Shown: positions 10,037 to 23,975, numbered from the stretch's first letter. The stretch is DNA of 64,000 nucleotides from Polytrichum commune (GCA_950295325.1 OX485805.1:20137501-20201500), one strand, 5' to 3'. Numbers and translations: made by a program. Notes: generated by a model from the letters alone, not told the origin.

Positions 10037-13000
10037 CTAGTTGATACCATCCATTGCATCCCCTTCATTGCTTCCTGCATCATCATTTTGGCCTTCTGTT
10101 TGGTCATCTGCATAATCAACATTAAAGTCATAATCATCACCCCCCTTTCCATCTTTGGTGGCCACAGGAGCACCCTTTGCAGCCTTCTTCTTTTGCTTCT
10201 TCTTTGCTCGTTTGGCATGTGGGTTCTGAATGCCTTCCGCATCATAAAGCTTCTCATTCTGGCTCAAATATGCCTTGCCCCGTTTCACAGCAACTTCGGT
10301 TGTATCCATCTCAATCGGACCTGCACTTTCCTCTTCCAATTCATCACCTTCGCCTTCATCACTACTATCGTCTTTCTCTTCCATGGCCTCATTAGCCTGC
10401 ATAAAGAGCAAAGACATCCTTAGTGGGTGCAAATACTAACTCAACCAGAGATGCCTTAAAAGCTATTCTGGCTGCTTTTTACATCACAACACATCTCTGG
10501 TTCACAGCAGTTGCATATTGTGCTCTGCTAATAAAAATGTACAATTGCACCAAGAAACCCAAGGAAAACACCTATACATCATTAGGATCTATTTCCTAGT
10601 CCAAGGAAGATGGAAGCTCATTAGTAGTAAAAACCTGCTCATGAGTAACGACTCAGAAATGCATGTACATAAACTGCCCAAACAACCAGAGATGTATTAT
10701 GAGATCGCAGACGTAAATGTAGGTGCTCAACCTAGCCAAAAACAAAAAAGTCCATAAAAATGAACAATCACCGAAGGTAATTCCTACAGAATCAGAAAAC
10801 TTCTGTAGATAAAAGAGTCTAGAAACTGTACCAAAGAGTCATCAACATCCATGGTAAGAGGTGCACTTGTTGGCATTTCCACATGCAAGGTATCCACCAA
10901 TGATGGGAGCCCTGCAATGACAGCTGAAGCTTCATTTTGAAACACAGCCTCCACATCAAATTCTTTGCCCCAGTCTGACACAATGGTGGATTCTGCATGC
11001 TCACTGATCTCTCGAGCAGGAGGTGTCGTGAAATATGGCACTTTTCCTGTATATTCCAATAAAAACAAGTAAAAGGTGTAAGAAACAAGTGCCTAGCGCT
11101 ACTCAGAATAGGCTATTGCAGATTCCAAACCAACCACAGCAACCACTACTTTCAGAGGCTTGGTCACACAAATGTATCTTGATGGCTAGATTATATCCAA
11201 TACTAGATCAAGACTATCTCATTATTTATGTTCAACTACAGGAAGTGGAACTATAATAACCCCTGCATGTTCTCTCAGCTTTGCTTGTCCTATTCCCCCT
11301 GTATTAATCCTGTATTCATCTAGCTATACATCATGCTGAGGTCAGGCTAAATAAAGCTTAGGTCAGACAACAGCAGCAGAGGTACTCCAGATGTATGTCC
11401 TATATTTAGGATTGCCTCTAGTAAATAACAATCTAATAAAGGAACCAATAAAAAGTAGATGGTTAATTGAAGTTCTCCAGCAAGCATACCTTCATTCCAG
11501 TCATGAAGGACAATCCGGGCTGCTGCCGGACTGTCCAGCACACCTCCTTTTTTCAATTTTCCCCTCACATTAGCCACGTTCATCAGAAATTCATCCACGT
11601 TGCCAAACTTGGGAATCTTGTAGATGGACATCAACTTTTCAGCTGGGCATAATCGCAGGATTTCTTTCACTGCCAGATATCAGCCAACGAAATTATTTCA
11701 GCCAGAACCTTTTTTCAGAAAGTTAGTGTATGACAATCAAACCAGACTCAATGACCACCACAAAAGTATGAAGCCATAAACAAAAGATGGGAACAAGGAA
11801 TCTTCTATGCTCATAAAACAAAAGGGAGAAAGGAAATCAAACAAGTATTTTGAACACCAAACACAGTAGCAGACATCAATTTTACCTGGGGTGACAGGAT
11901 CTGCAAGCTTCTCAATCTTGGTGCAATTCCGAAGGGTAGCAGAAGCTTCATTGTCACCTGCAGCAGCAAATACAATACCAGGGCAATCAAGTAGCTTTAC
12001 ATGCTTATCCAGGTGGATCTCCTGCATTGCTTTCGTGACACCAGGGGTTGCTCCAACACTGGCTACTCTTGTTCTCTTCAAACTGTTGATTAAGCTACTC
12101 TTCCCAACATTTGGAAATCCAACTACGCCGACTGTAACTGCTGTTTTGAGCTGCATGTACAAGATAAAGAATTTAAAGAACGTCGAAGTCATCACATTTC
12201 AGACATCCTTGCAATCATGTAAGCTCTACATCTGCAGCACATTCTACAATTGAGGGGTACAAAAAGAAGAACCCTTCAGCTCCAAAGACAGGGATCAAGC
12301 TCCCTGGCCTCTTGCATCCCTTCTTTTCTAGTCAAAACAATTTCTTCTCATAATTTCTTTAGATTGTTGCAAAGTGACATTCATCTTGGCATTGGAAGTA
12401 ACATACCTTTTGATTTCTAGAGTAATTTTTAAGAAGCTGAAGAAGAGTTTCAGCACCAAGACAGTCACTGGATTGCAAAGCCTCGACATTCTCAGTTGCT
12501 TTTGCAAATGTCTTCCTGCCAAGGTTCGTTCTTTGTTGCTGTGTATTACACTTAAAGGCAACAGTTGGTAGCTCTTCTCTTAAATACTTCAACCACTGCT
12601 CGACAACCTCTCTGGGTACAAGATCTGCAGATCAAATAAGTGTAAGAAACAAATGAATTTTCTACTAAACCTTCAACCCCTGTTGATGGACAAAGATGCA
12701 CTCCTTGTGGTTACAAAGCAAGAGAAGCACTTATTACAGATTACAAAAGTAGAAATACTTGTTTCTGTCACCTTGCTTCATGCAGTATAGCCATGCTTAC
12801 TTCATTCGTTTAATGGTTTATTATCTAAAGACAAGTTGCTGGTCATAAGAGGAAGTAAATGAATAGAGAGTGCTCACCAATTTTATTCAGAAGAAGAACG
12901 ATGCGCTTAAGTGGACCTGCCTTGTGGACCATGCGTTCAACATCCACACAGCGGCTGCCAAGAGGATCCCTTGCGTCCAAAACTTGGATAATGACATCTG

Positions 13001-13840
13001 AAGCTTCTATTACCTTCATGAACTCCTTGTAAAATGCTCTTCGAGAATTATCTGCAGATACAAAAAGTCCAGTTCATGCCCCTTACTACACTACACATCA
13101 GCATGTAATATAGCAGTCAACATTCAACTTGCCAGTGTTCCTCGACATGTTCCAGTACGGATTTAAGAACAATTTATGCGCCGGTACACTTGGCAAAAGC
13201 CTACCTTGAGGAGTAGCAACTTCGGTTTTTGGTTTCTTTCGTTTATCAAAATCAGAGCTCCTATTTGAGGCCTCCTTAGCAAGCCGACCAAGTTCTTCAT
13301 CACCTTCGTCATCCAGGAGTCCAAGCTTCCTCTTCTCAGCCTGAATGAAGGAACCCAATTTAAATTCAATCTGATGGGCAATATGCATACTAATCTGTTC
13401 GAGAAACACATTCACCACAAACCGCAAACCCAGTAAATATGGACCTTACCCTTTCCTTCTTTGCAGCTTTCTTCAATTCAATATCTTCAAGGGCCCGGGC
13501 ACGACGGGCTTCGAGGGCTGCCAGCTCCTGTTCCTTGAAAGGCCAGGCATTGGGAATTCCAGGATCCTTCTCGATTTTAGGCTTCTTGTTCCCCACCAAT
13601 TTCTTAGCTTCCTTCGCCTTCTTCTTATGGTGCTCCTTCACCTTCTTCAGAATTTTGTACTTTTTCCTCAAGGGCATCCGCTTGGACTTACTCTCTGCAC
13701 CGACCAATCCAACAAGTTCCAGTCAGAATGAATACAAAAACGCACAAATCCCACAACCTTGGGCCATAAAGAATCTGCAATTTACATAAATTCCTTTCCT
13801 AGTATGGAAGTGGAGACATACTCTTGCTTCGCTTCACCAT
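10037..13840 (-). CDS. NSN1: Nucleostemin-like GTPase NSN1 (GNL3 family), nine exons
   Basis: Coding exons on the minus strand: 13840-13822, 13694-13450, 13340-13205, 13051-12878, 12624-12407, 12150-11886, 11669-11490, 11046-10832, 10396-10037. All junctions are GT-AG and keep frame (603 aa). The start gives 'MVKRSKKSKSKR', as in other plant NSN1 proteins. The basic N-terminal Grn1/GN3L-type domain spans about residues 1-95, with '[16 protein letters not shown]' typical of the family. The GTPase domain is circularly permuted: 'DARDP' 159-163, G4 NKID 189-192, G1 GFPNVGKSS 275-283, G2-like PGVT 300-303, G3 DCPG 319-322. The last exon is acidic (residues 485-515), then basic '[10 protein letters not shown]' near 546-555 (likely nucleolar signal), then acidic. 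Known family role: nucleolar GTPase for large ribosomal subunit maturation and cell proliferation. It looks intact. Confidence 0.95.
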
Positions 13841-13950
13841 CTTGGCAGCCTACTTTCACCGACGGGAGGAGTTCCAAGTAGGAGAAACAGGGTGGCGCAT
13901 GGGCAACAAGAAGATGACGGAGGGGAGAAGCAGAGCAAGCAGGGAAGGAG

Positions 13951-13972
13951 AACCCTAAACCCTAAACCCTAA
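13951..13972 (-). promoter_or_regulatory. Triple telo-box upstream of NSN1
   Basis: 'aaccctaaaccctaaaccctaa' gives three tandem telomere-type units about 110 bp 5' of the NSN1 start codon. In plants this arrangement is common in promoters or leaders of ribosome-biogenesis genes. It could also be read as a short interstitial telomere tract, but its position fits a regulatory element. Confidence 0.6.
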
Positions 13973-13974
13973 GC

Positions 13975-16790
13975 GTCCTGAGGGCCGCTTTACTTACGGA
14001 CCAAGTCCCGTGACCACGAAAATCTAAGGGCCCTTGAAAATCATGCAAAGGCGGTATCGTGGGAATAGAATTTCAATTTTTGCAATTGATGGGCGCTAAG
14101 GAAAGTGAAAGTGAATGTTGGGGGTCTTCAAGGTCTATGTATTATTAAAGTGAACTTGAACCATCTCTGGCTTCTCAACCAATAATATAATTTGCATGTC
14201 ACGAGTCAAGGCCCTCAAGCTCTAATATAAAGTGGCCCTGAACCTAAAGTAGTATAATTATGTGTAAAGGATTATTTGCTAGCTGTGAGAATCCAAAAAC
14301 ACCTAAAATAAAAGATGAAAAAAGATAACCTATATAAGTTGAGAAAGGTACCTCCATGCATGATCGCCCTTGCTACACTAATTATCCCACTATTCAAAGT
14401 TATGCAATGCTATAACTATATAGTGAGAAAAAAATATTTTACCAAGCAACTTATGTTTTATAATGTCCAAAGAACTTATTAAACTTTTGTTAGTAAAATT
14501 TGAACTCCCGCGTAAGACATTATTGCACTATATAACTATGAATAGTAACAAGCACTAGTTAGGATAATCAATGTCGTTAGCAACCAATTTTAGCTTAGCT
14601 GCAAATATTTTTGAAATTGCATAATTATTTTCTTTTACGAATATGAATGGGAGCCCATTCTTCCTTACCTTGATCATGTTTATACCAAGCTTCAAGGTAG
14701 GTTACTTCTTGCCTTTTGGAAGGTGGGCTTCATCACTAAAATGGTCATCCAAAGTAGCAAAAGAGAGAAGGGAAAGCGGGTGTCTTCCAAGGTGGGTTGA
14801 CTGGGGGTTGTTTGTTATCTAATTTCCATTCATTTACTAGGTTGGTAAGATATTTAATGGATATTTGATGTACATTTTTAGTGAGAGTCTTTGATTTCAT
14901 TAAGTGCTTTAGCTTAGCTAACATGTATGCGAAGCAAAATTGGGTCCATGCTACCGTAGGCTAATAGCAAGTTGGGTAGAAATAACTTAGAAAATTCAAG
15001 CCTAATTTTTTGGAAATAAAATAGTCAAATGTCCTAAATGGAAGGTAAAAAAAATCATGAAAAATGTAAATTTTAGGAAATTTCCCAACATTCAGTGTTC
15101 TCTCATCCTTGTCAATGAGATGGAACATATGATTGATTTCCCTCTACCTCACAAACATGCTTGCAAATTCTCAAACAATCTCTATTAAACATGACCACAA
15201 AATGGCATCGTAGAATGCTCAAAACCCTAATCAACACACTAAAAAGGCTCAACCTAAACTCTAAAGGTTAACATTGCATACTTAGTCACCGTGAATAAAT
15301 GAAAAATAATATACATTACATGGATTTGTATGTAGGATATGTTATGTGGTTAAATAAATAATTATATGTATACATATTTGCCTAATTTCTCATAAATGTC
15401 TTTTCGAATTGCCCAAGCCTTTTTGAAAATGAATTGATTATTGGGCATAATTTGCCCAACCACTATCAACATACCATAGTAATGGTTAGGTAACCGAGGT
15501 GTTAGTCTTAAGGAGTTTCTTAGATGTTGAAGGGTTAAGAGCTTGAGGGCATGTAAATTGACTCACTTCCATGTGTCAGTTTACTAACTACACTAAATAT
15601 GATATTTAGTGTTTGATTAGATTTAGTGTTTTACCACCCTACTTTGCTCAACACTGATTTTCAATTCTTTGATAATTAGTGTTAGACATAAATGCGCCGC
15701 CGCCGCCTTCCTTGTTGCCACCTCTTTCCTACTAAACACTAAATTCGTGCATGTAACTTTCACATATTAACATAGATGATATTTAGTGTTTGAGTTTACA
15801 TTTAATGTTACTTACTTTCATAGGGTTAGTGATATTTAGTGTAGTGTTCGTATTTAGTGTATCTAACACTAAATATCATATTTAGTGTACTTTCATAGAT
15901 ATCTACATGCCTACCCAACATGCTTGACATAGAAGGAGCTATGTGTTGCGTATGTGGTAGATAATTATTAAATCAATTAGCAAATTGACCTTGGTAGATG
16001 AATTAACTAACAAGCCCTTAAAGCTATTAAAACTACTCAAGGTTAATAAGTACACCATTTATGGTATTTAGTGTCACATGTGTAGTAGTATTACTTACCC
16101 TATTTTAAGGCATATGCTAGGTTACACTAATGATCAGCAAACTTCATCATTAATGTCATCTCATGAAACTTAATGTTCAAGCGTACTTACTAGTATTGGC
16201 ATGAGTATGTTCAATAATGTTATGAGGCGTATGCCTATGTTACACAATGAGCTACAAGTTGATTAAAGTGTACACAAATAACAGTTGGTATTAGTATGCT
16301 CAAGAATATTTTCTACTTGCATATTAAATTACAACACACATGACACATGCCATTAGTATGCTCAATAATAATTCCCCCCTCATACTATAATGCAAAACTA
16401 TCATCTCAAGCATCCCAACGTGCTATGCTAAATGTCATAATGTAAATATTTGTTCACTTTGAAAAGTTACTTATGTTGACAAATAATAACATATTGACAA
16501 TTAGTGGATGCGACACTTTGAGACCTCTGGGCATCTAGTTTGGGCCCTTGACAAATAGTATACATGATACTAAATACCATAAATGGTGTAGTGTATTGAG
16601 GCGAGCATTGCCCGAAAATGAGGCAAACAACTCACGTACCTAACCATTACTAATGGGGACCCCACTTTTGCTTTAACAACCATGTTGGCTAAGCTAAAAT
16701 GACTTGCTAATAGCAAGTGCAATCATGTCCTAAAGCTCATGAAGGCTCACAACTTGGTTACCTAACCAAAATTACGGACTCAATTAGTGT
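13975..16790. other. Intergenic AT-rich region with a cluster of ATTTAGTGT / ACACTAAAT motifs
   Basis: No gene is seen. Between about 15590 and 15890 the octamer TTTAGTGT or its complement ACACTAAA occurs roughly nine times, several as head-to-head pairs ('actaaatatgatatttagtg' type). A short (CCG)n tract lies at about 15692-15704. The same motif cluster reappears at 27400-27740. Confidence 0.5.
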
Positions 16791-16804
16791 GGACTCGATT
16801 TTGC

Positions 16805-17215
16805 CACGGGGGGTGCACTTCATTGTCAAGTTGAACACCACGTGCGATAAAACAAAATCTACTTTTTACATAAAGCATCACCAAAATGGTTCAAAAGTTT
16901 ATGATTTTTTTTTCATGAGTAGATATACATAGTATCTATTACATAGTAAAAATTGGTAACCAAATTTGATGATTTGTTTTTTTTTATAAAACATACCGTT
17001 TCTAACTAGAATGACGCAACATTGAACTAAACAAATTACTACAAAAAATGAAGATGACTAAAAATTTCAAAAAAATATACAAAAGATATTATCAATGGTT
17101 ATGTGTATGTAGAAAAAATATCATAATTTTAAAAATTATCTATGGCATGTAATATAGGGTAGCAAACTTTTATCGCACGTGGTTATGAAATGTAAGGGGG
17201 TGTGATCCCCCCGTG
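16805..17215. mobile_element. hAT-type MITE, 411 bp
   Basis: Both ends carry CACGGGGGG facing inward as terminal inverted repeats. They match again 30 bp further in at the same spacing ('ccacgtgcgataaaa' on the left; its complement 'ttttatcgcacgtgg' on the right). The flanks show an exact 8 bp target duplication, GATTTTGC, at 16797-16804 and 17216-17223. An 8 bp duplication with a CA-start terminal repeat is the hAT signature. The interior is AT-rich with no coding capacity, so it is non-autonomous. An alternative reading is a 6 bp duplication (ATTTTG) with the repeat starting CCACGG. Confidence 0.8.
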
Positions 17216-17223
17216 GATTTTGC

Positions 17224-20200
17224 TTAACAAGCATGTCAACAAAATCAACATTTCTTGCTAACTACACTAAATAGTCCTATTAATGTGGGTGGAAACATTA
17301 ATGTGAAAAATAATTGGCATGGGCCACACTAATTTTCAAGTCAAGGCAAAGTTAACGTAGGTCCAAGACCTTGGGTCTTGCCTTGAATCTTCATAAAGAC
17401 TTCCAACCAACACACTAAATATTATTCAGAGGACAAAATTAAAACAAAATAAAATAATCACCCACATAAATTTTCTAGAAAAATGATTAATGTGGCATGC
17501 ATTTTTTTTCTACTATGAATTTAGCATGGGTTGAAATTAATATGGCCCACATTACTTATGATTATGAGAATTAGCATGGGCACTAGAAAACTACTATGGC
17601 CCACAATAATAGGATTAATTAGTGTAGCAAGTGAGGTTGGGTCCATAGAGAATTGTCCATAACTTACCCATGACTTTGAGGGAAACTACATAATGTTATG
17701 AAAATATATGTAGTCCAATCGTATTTCCAAAGAAAATAAATTGATTTGACACTTCAAAACACCAAATTGTTGGGTTTTGTTGGTTCTCCTAGGGTGGTTG
17801 TATTTTGACTCCTTGCAATAGATTTTTCAATTTGTGAAAAACACACACACGCATGCACGCACACACACAATTGGTGTAGTGAGGTGAATTTGAGATGTAC
17901 GTAACTCACATTACATTCCTCATCCACTAAAGATTGGAGTAACCTTATTCATCTATTACCTTTTCCTTTGCTGGAACTAAAGAATGATTCTATCCTAAGT
18001 CTCCGTTTATTTGAAATGGATTCTCCATCCATGTTGTGTCAATGTTGCTGCAATCGTAATACTCTTGATCCTCTTTCTTCTTTCTGTCATTTTCTAGCTC
18101 CTTGTGTATTTTGGCCTTTGGAGGCTACATGATCACAATCCATTCACTCCATCTGACCTTTCTATACATGTTTGTTTGCAATCTCATATGTCTTTGTTCT
18201 TTGAGTACCTCTAAAAGGTCAATCAAAGAAAGTGCAATGGATTTTCATAACTTGTAGTGCGAGACTTCAAGAGGATGTACATGTGGGTACGGGTACAAAT
18301 TATGAGTATAGAGTATGGGCTAGGTTGCTCTTGGACATCACTCATTTTGGCAAGTCTATGCAATGTTCGATTATTGTGAATGCGTGGTGTCAATAATAAA
18401 TATCGATAATGGCATCAAAGCACTTACCCGTGGGTATCAAAACTATAATATTAGGAAAATAATGATATTTGGTGGATATGTCGAGGTAAGAGAATCTTTG
18501 TATACTTGAATCCTTATTTAGGTTATTATTATTCTAAACCGTATTGATACTAGGGTGATTTTGCTTGGGTATGAAGGTTCTTGGTGTGGTATATAGACCT
18601 GAATGGTATCGGGGGAAGAGTTTTTTTAAACATTAAATAAAAAATAAAAATAAAAATACCCATACCCTATTGGTATCAAAATAAGATGATACCGTATCAA
18701 CACTAATTGAACAAGGACCATTCTATATTACTTTATTCTAGCACCTCTTGGCATGCCCAAATGAGTTGGGCCCTCAATGAATCAATATAGATTGTTCTTC
18801 GTTCAAACATCCATGCCAACTTCAAGCATTCACTAAATACTTACCAAACATGGAAAGTGATTTTTGCAAAACAACCAAATCCCAACAAATACATCTAGGA
18901 TAATTGTATTGTTTCTACAAAATACTTACATGTAAGATGAGTGAAAATACAAGAAGATGATTACTTTCAATATAGTAATTGTATGCCTCACCTTCTGATT
19001 TCTTTAGAATACCCTAACGCTATTGAACTAAATCATAAGGTCATGTGGCCCTAGTGCGGACACTTCCAAAGTTCCGACTCCACATGCAATATTGGATGTT
19101 AGATTTGCTTGAGAATCGTCTCATTTGTTTAGCAATTGCAAATCATGTAGATGGTGATGTCAAGTTTTCAAAATTGGAGCAATCCGAGGTTTATATAGGA
19201 GGGCAAGTGAAGAACACCTTTCTCGTGAAGTGATCCCATATGCCCTCCCAATTGTGTTGACAATCGAACCTAAAATGGTATATGTATTTTAAGCACATAG
19301 TCCAATCTCATTATTACATTTGTCATTTAAGTGTTTGCTCATATGGCCTTGCCATATATCACTCAAATATAAGTGTACAGTTAAGAAGAGTGACCTCATA
19401 AGGCTTACATACTTGACAAGAATAAGGTGCTATGACATAAAACTTGGTCATTTCCTTGGTGGTTCATAGGAGTCTGAAACCTCAATAACATCCACATTTG
19501 AACATCCGTTTTTTTAAGTATAGTAGGATTGCAATTGTTTAGTTGCACAAGACATGTCAATCCACTTCTTGGGTCATGGTGGCTTTATATGATTTTTGGC
19601 AATGGAATAAAATCTTGTTTCATTTGTCTCAAAAAAAAAGAAAATTAAATTTAAAAATGTCATTATATGGGACTTGTCTGGTGATGAGTCATGGGGCGTG
19701 AACTAAGATCCTGGAAAAGAGTAACTCACATCATTCAACAATATTGACACTTGTTTTGTAACATTACACTTAATCGTTACTTTTCATATTGCAAAGAGTG
19801 TGAGAAGTACCAGGGATGATAGGGTAGTATACCGTAATATTGATAAAAAGCTCATAAGAAATGTCACCTTGAAGTGATACTATACCATCTATGATATTTT
19901 GTGCCACATAAACTATTTGCAAAGGTTTGCACTAAATCGTCAACAACTTTGACATAGTCATGTATTTTTATTTATTTATTTATTTTAGCACTTTGACAAC
20001 TAACATTCAATATTAATGAGAAATGAGAAGCACAGGTGTGAGGGCTCTTTACAAGAACGTGTTAAGAGTGGAGAGTTATCCTCTTAATTGCTGGCAAACA
20101 AAATTCTCAAAATGCAACTCCAATGGAGCAAAAGAGGATCTGCTCAGGAAACAATGCACATTCCAATCAAAATATACAGCAAAATTATGAGAAACTATGT

Positions 20201-20720
20201 AGTTCTTCCTTGATAAGGAATTGCAAATATTGTTGTCTGGACTACACTGGAAGATTGCCAGGCAAACCCTAAGTGAAGCGAAATCAGTATCCTCTCACCT
20301 AAGTGGCATTAACCTCGACCAAATACCAGATAAGATCCCGGGGAAGCCAGGCTTACAAGTCACTTAACACCTCACTTATTGGTGCCCTTTCATGCTTCCG
20401 AGTAATCATTTTAGCATTGATGTAATAGGGGCCTACAATGTCCACGATACTACACAGCTTTACAATCGAGGAAGTTCACTTCCAAACTTACAAGATATGC
20501 ATTACTTTCAGTTCAAACTGCAAGATAACACCAAAAAGGGAGAGACCTGGCTCCCTCTCTTTCACCCTACCCTCACTTATGATCTCCACTGCCAACTAGA
20601 ATTCATAGTATCTGCCAGTATGTCCTGAGTGTTGAGACAACACAGCAGGAGGGAGCTTGATGACTTCAAAAGGCCACACAACCACGAGATTCCAAAGCTT
20701 GTGAATGTATCTGTACATAG
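17224..20720. other. Gene-free AT-rich region
   Basis: I see no gene. A (CA)n-type microsatellite with 'gcatgcacgcac' inside it lies at about 17842-17870. Further ATTTAGTGT-like motifs occur near 17270. Stretches such as 20390-20630 are open but carry no recognisable domain; the part nearest 20725 would be MBF1 3' untranslated or downstream sequence. Confidence 0.5.
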
Positions 20721-20724
20721 ATGT

Positions 20725-22001
20725 TCACTTCTTTCCTCCTCTCAGCTTAACACCAAGAACACGTTCCAACTTTACAATAATTTGGTTATTTGGGATAGCT
20801 TTCCCAGATTCATACTCTTGAATGATCTGTGGCTTTTCATTGATGAGCTGCAACAAGACAATGAAAGTCCTTAGCAACAAAACCTTATTGCAGTTCAATG
20901 CAAAGCCATTCAAGAGGATGGTTGAGAATCCAAGGTAAAAATTGTAGACTTGCTACCACCCAAGATCAGAGGAGGTACTAAAGAGTAGGGAGCCAACCAT
21001 AAGGAACATCTGCTACATAACCATTTCAAGGTTGATTCTCAAATATAACTTCATATCTCACAAAATGTCAGACAATCAGGTAGCTAGATAGACCTACTCA
21101 ATATTGATCACAGCTATTGACATACCTGTGCAAGTTGAGCTTGGGTTAGCTTTTTGTCAAGGCGACCCTGCATAATGTTTCTCTTGAGCTCCCCTGATAC
21201 TTTCTCATCTGCCACATAGCAAATGACAGTAACCTTAAAGTAAATCCATTTGCTTCCAGAACCACAGGTTTCAGTAAGAGTCAAAGCACATTCAACTTTC
21301 ATGGTGGACTACAAACATCAAGTAGAGAAATCACTCATGAGCAAGATTGTAGATAACAAAAATAATAAACTCATGCTACCAAGATGTTGTCGTGTAGTCA
21401 GAACAACGGAGGTGAATAAAATAAGGTGCCCTGAAATCAACCAAGACAAATCATTCAAGTTCAAGTATTTAAGGTTAGGAGCACTCACGGGCAAGGACCT
21501 CAGTCTCATCATCCAGCTTTTTGGTATTCAGCCCAGTTGCACTTGTGGCTGCCTTATTTGACCCAGCATTAACTGTAACTCACCAACATCACCAAAAGCA
21601 TTTTAAGTGACAGTAAATTTGCATCGAATATAAAAACTTGACACAGACAATAAGGTGTGCAATTTATTTATAAGAGTCTAGGGGAGTATGTAGTTCTTGC
21701 TTTGATGAAGTAGCTGCTACCATCTTCATTATTTCTTTGTGAAATATTCTCAAACTATGTGAAGGAAGGAGGATCAGTGAAAGGACAATCTGCAGCAGAG
21801 TAAAGAACTAGGACAAGGAAAGCAATAAAGTAAGAAAGGAAAAGTTTTGAGGAACGTACATTTCTTAATGGTCTCGATAGGACCACCTGCACGACGTGCT
21901 GCATTGACAGCTTTCTCATCCTTCTTTGCGGATGCGTTTGGAGCTTTCTTCCTCACAACCACTGGCTCCCAATCTTGTGTCAAAGGACCAACTCCTGCCA
22001 T
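20725..22001 (-). CDS. MBF1: Multiprotein bridging factor 1 (MBF1a/b type), four coding exons
   Basis: Coding exons on the minus strand: 22001-21860, 21572-21489, 21208-21126, 20847-20725. All are GT-AG and stay in frame (143 aa, against about 142 in Arabidopsis MBF1a/b). The N-terminal MBF1 domain begins '[19 protein letters not shown]'; the HTH (Cro/C1-type) domain spans exons 3 and 4 with 'KLTQAQLAQ', then '[20 protein letters not shown]'. The C-terminus is 'KLRGGKK'. Family role: a conserved coactivator bridging bZIP-type activators and TBP, tied to stress tolerance; the archaeal/eukaryotic family is also linked to ribosome quality control. A likely 3' splice site (TTTTCATCTAG) lies about 20 bp 5' of the ATG, so the 5' untranslated region probably holds an intron. 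It looks intact. Confidence 0.96.
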
Positions 22002-23830
22002 TTCAGATGGTGAACTTCGCCTAGATGAAAATAACTGCCACATAGCCATCCATCATCACATTAACAGTCATACTGGCACATCTTGTAGACATTGAAAAGT
22101 AAAACTTTTGTGACACCATATGATTAACTACTTTTGTTCAAAACAAATGAAACTCCTAACAGCACTTTGCAGTATGCAAAGTCACAGATACTCACCAAAC
22201 AAGACCACATGTGGGTCAAAAACTACAAACACTATCCAGGAAATTAATTATTTCCTTCTACTCTCTCTAAGGATTGCCGTAACACAACTCCGAATTCACT
22301 GTTTCTTCGTGATGATGATGGGCTCTTATGCAAAAAGGTCGAGAAAAATTATATGCAATAATCGCCCCTGGGTCCTCTAAACAAATGACCGAAAGATTGT
22401 GCCTAGTGCATAAATTCTAGAATAACATTGCACATCAGATTCGAAGAAGGGAAAAGAAACGAAATGAAACCACAAACAGAGGTAATTGAGGAAGTAATAA
22501 GATAAGAACATTGCAAGCAACTGAGAGAATCGCACATAAGGATTCTACCAAACGAGATACTTTAAACTGAGGGATAACTCTCAAAATCTGAGCACTACAT
22601 TCTCCTAGAAGAAATGCCTAGTCCAACCATACATGTCATTGCCTTGGTGTAGTAATGAGGTCATTAAACAAAAAGACAACGTTTTACTTGAAAAGACATA
22701 CACATATACAACGCAGCTATTTGTCAGAAAAATACAAAGAATATACTCCCAATAATCAGATATCAGAAAATTCATGTTCTGAAATTGGATCACCAGAAAC
22801 GTGCAACATGCAAAGATTTCCTTACCAAGATATTTATTTTCACAAAGACCGGATAAGAGTCACTCTTTCTTGAACATCAACCACAACTTGTATGAGACCC
22901 TCTAGGTTTGCAATACATAAGCAGAACAATAGAAGATCAAGGGGCACCCCATTGTCAACAAATTCAACCAGTTGAGACATGCCATTCTGCAAAGAAATTC
23001 CAGATTGTACATCACCATCTCTACCCCAACGCACTATCGCAGCACCATAATGCACACTGACAAATAATCCAATGAATAATCCCATGGCCTACAAATCCAT
23101 TTCAAGCCAGCTATAGAAAACCTTCTGAGCTAACCCATCCTCTATAGGAATTCCTACAAGGAAAAATCCACTATCCCCTGTTTTATCCTTAACATGTTAA
23201 CGACCCCTCATATTCCTAATCAAATTTACCATCATCAAGTACATGAACCGCTTCAATACACGCATCGCTTCTACCGACCACCATCACATCTCACATCAAA
23301 TCATTCATGCATGAAGTTAGCCAATCTAAGCCGCAATCCAAAACCCCGAGTACGAAACCACTTCCAGAACACCAATTTCGAGCCAAACGAAGCCAATTGA
23401 GACCGTAAAACGACCTCCAAATGCAACAAGTAGTAAGCGGCGATCAAATGCTAACAGAGCTCTGTTCAATATACAAAAGCCACACCTACCTGTGGCAAAT
23501 GAAGCAAAACTTGTATGTGTCTTGGAAGACAACTTGCTAAACCTCCGTGTGTACCAAGAGCGGTACCAGAAACCCTGCTTATCTAAATGAAGCGCTGAAA
23601 TTTGTGAACAAGAAGGAGAGTAAAAAAGAAAAACGAGGAATTGGCGCTTGCCAGAAGTATAAGTGAGTACCTAAGTTAGAAGCGATGGGGGCAGGAATGG
23701 AGAATGATGATGTATGTGGTTGATCTGTTGTGGCGATGTCGCGAATGGAGAGAGAATCTGAAGCAAATGGTCACAAAACCCTAGGACACCGAAACAGGGC
23801 GACCTGGCTAGGGTTTGGAAGCTCAAAGGC
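22002..23830 (-). promoter_or_regulatory. MBF1 5' region: probable leader intron and telo-boxes
   Basis: A possible leader intron runs from a GTACTC donor near 23670 to the TTTTCATCTAG acceptor just 5' of the MBF1 start codon. Upstream of that donor lie 'aaaaccctag' near 23775 and 'ctagggttt' near 23809, two opposing telo-box motifs. The donor choice is uncertain. No other gene is seen here. Confidence 0.4.
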
Positions 23831-23948
23831 CCAGTCAGCCCTAATTCACGTGCACATATCCACTACTCGTGATCCACGACTTCATATCTTGGACAGGTAT
23901 AGATTTCATAAAATTGCAGTTGCAGAGGTCATTTTGATAGGGTCCCAT

Positions 23949-23975
23949 GAAATGGAATGGAATGGAATGGAATGA
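23949..23975 (+). repeat. Short (AATGG)n microsatellite
   Basis: About five tandem 'aatgg' units. Confidence 0.9.

Noticed and set aside
13951-13972. Interstitial telomere scar
   Set aside because: Only three units, placed just upstream of NSN1, with similar motifs near the other genes; a telo-box promoter element explains it better.
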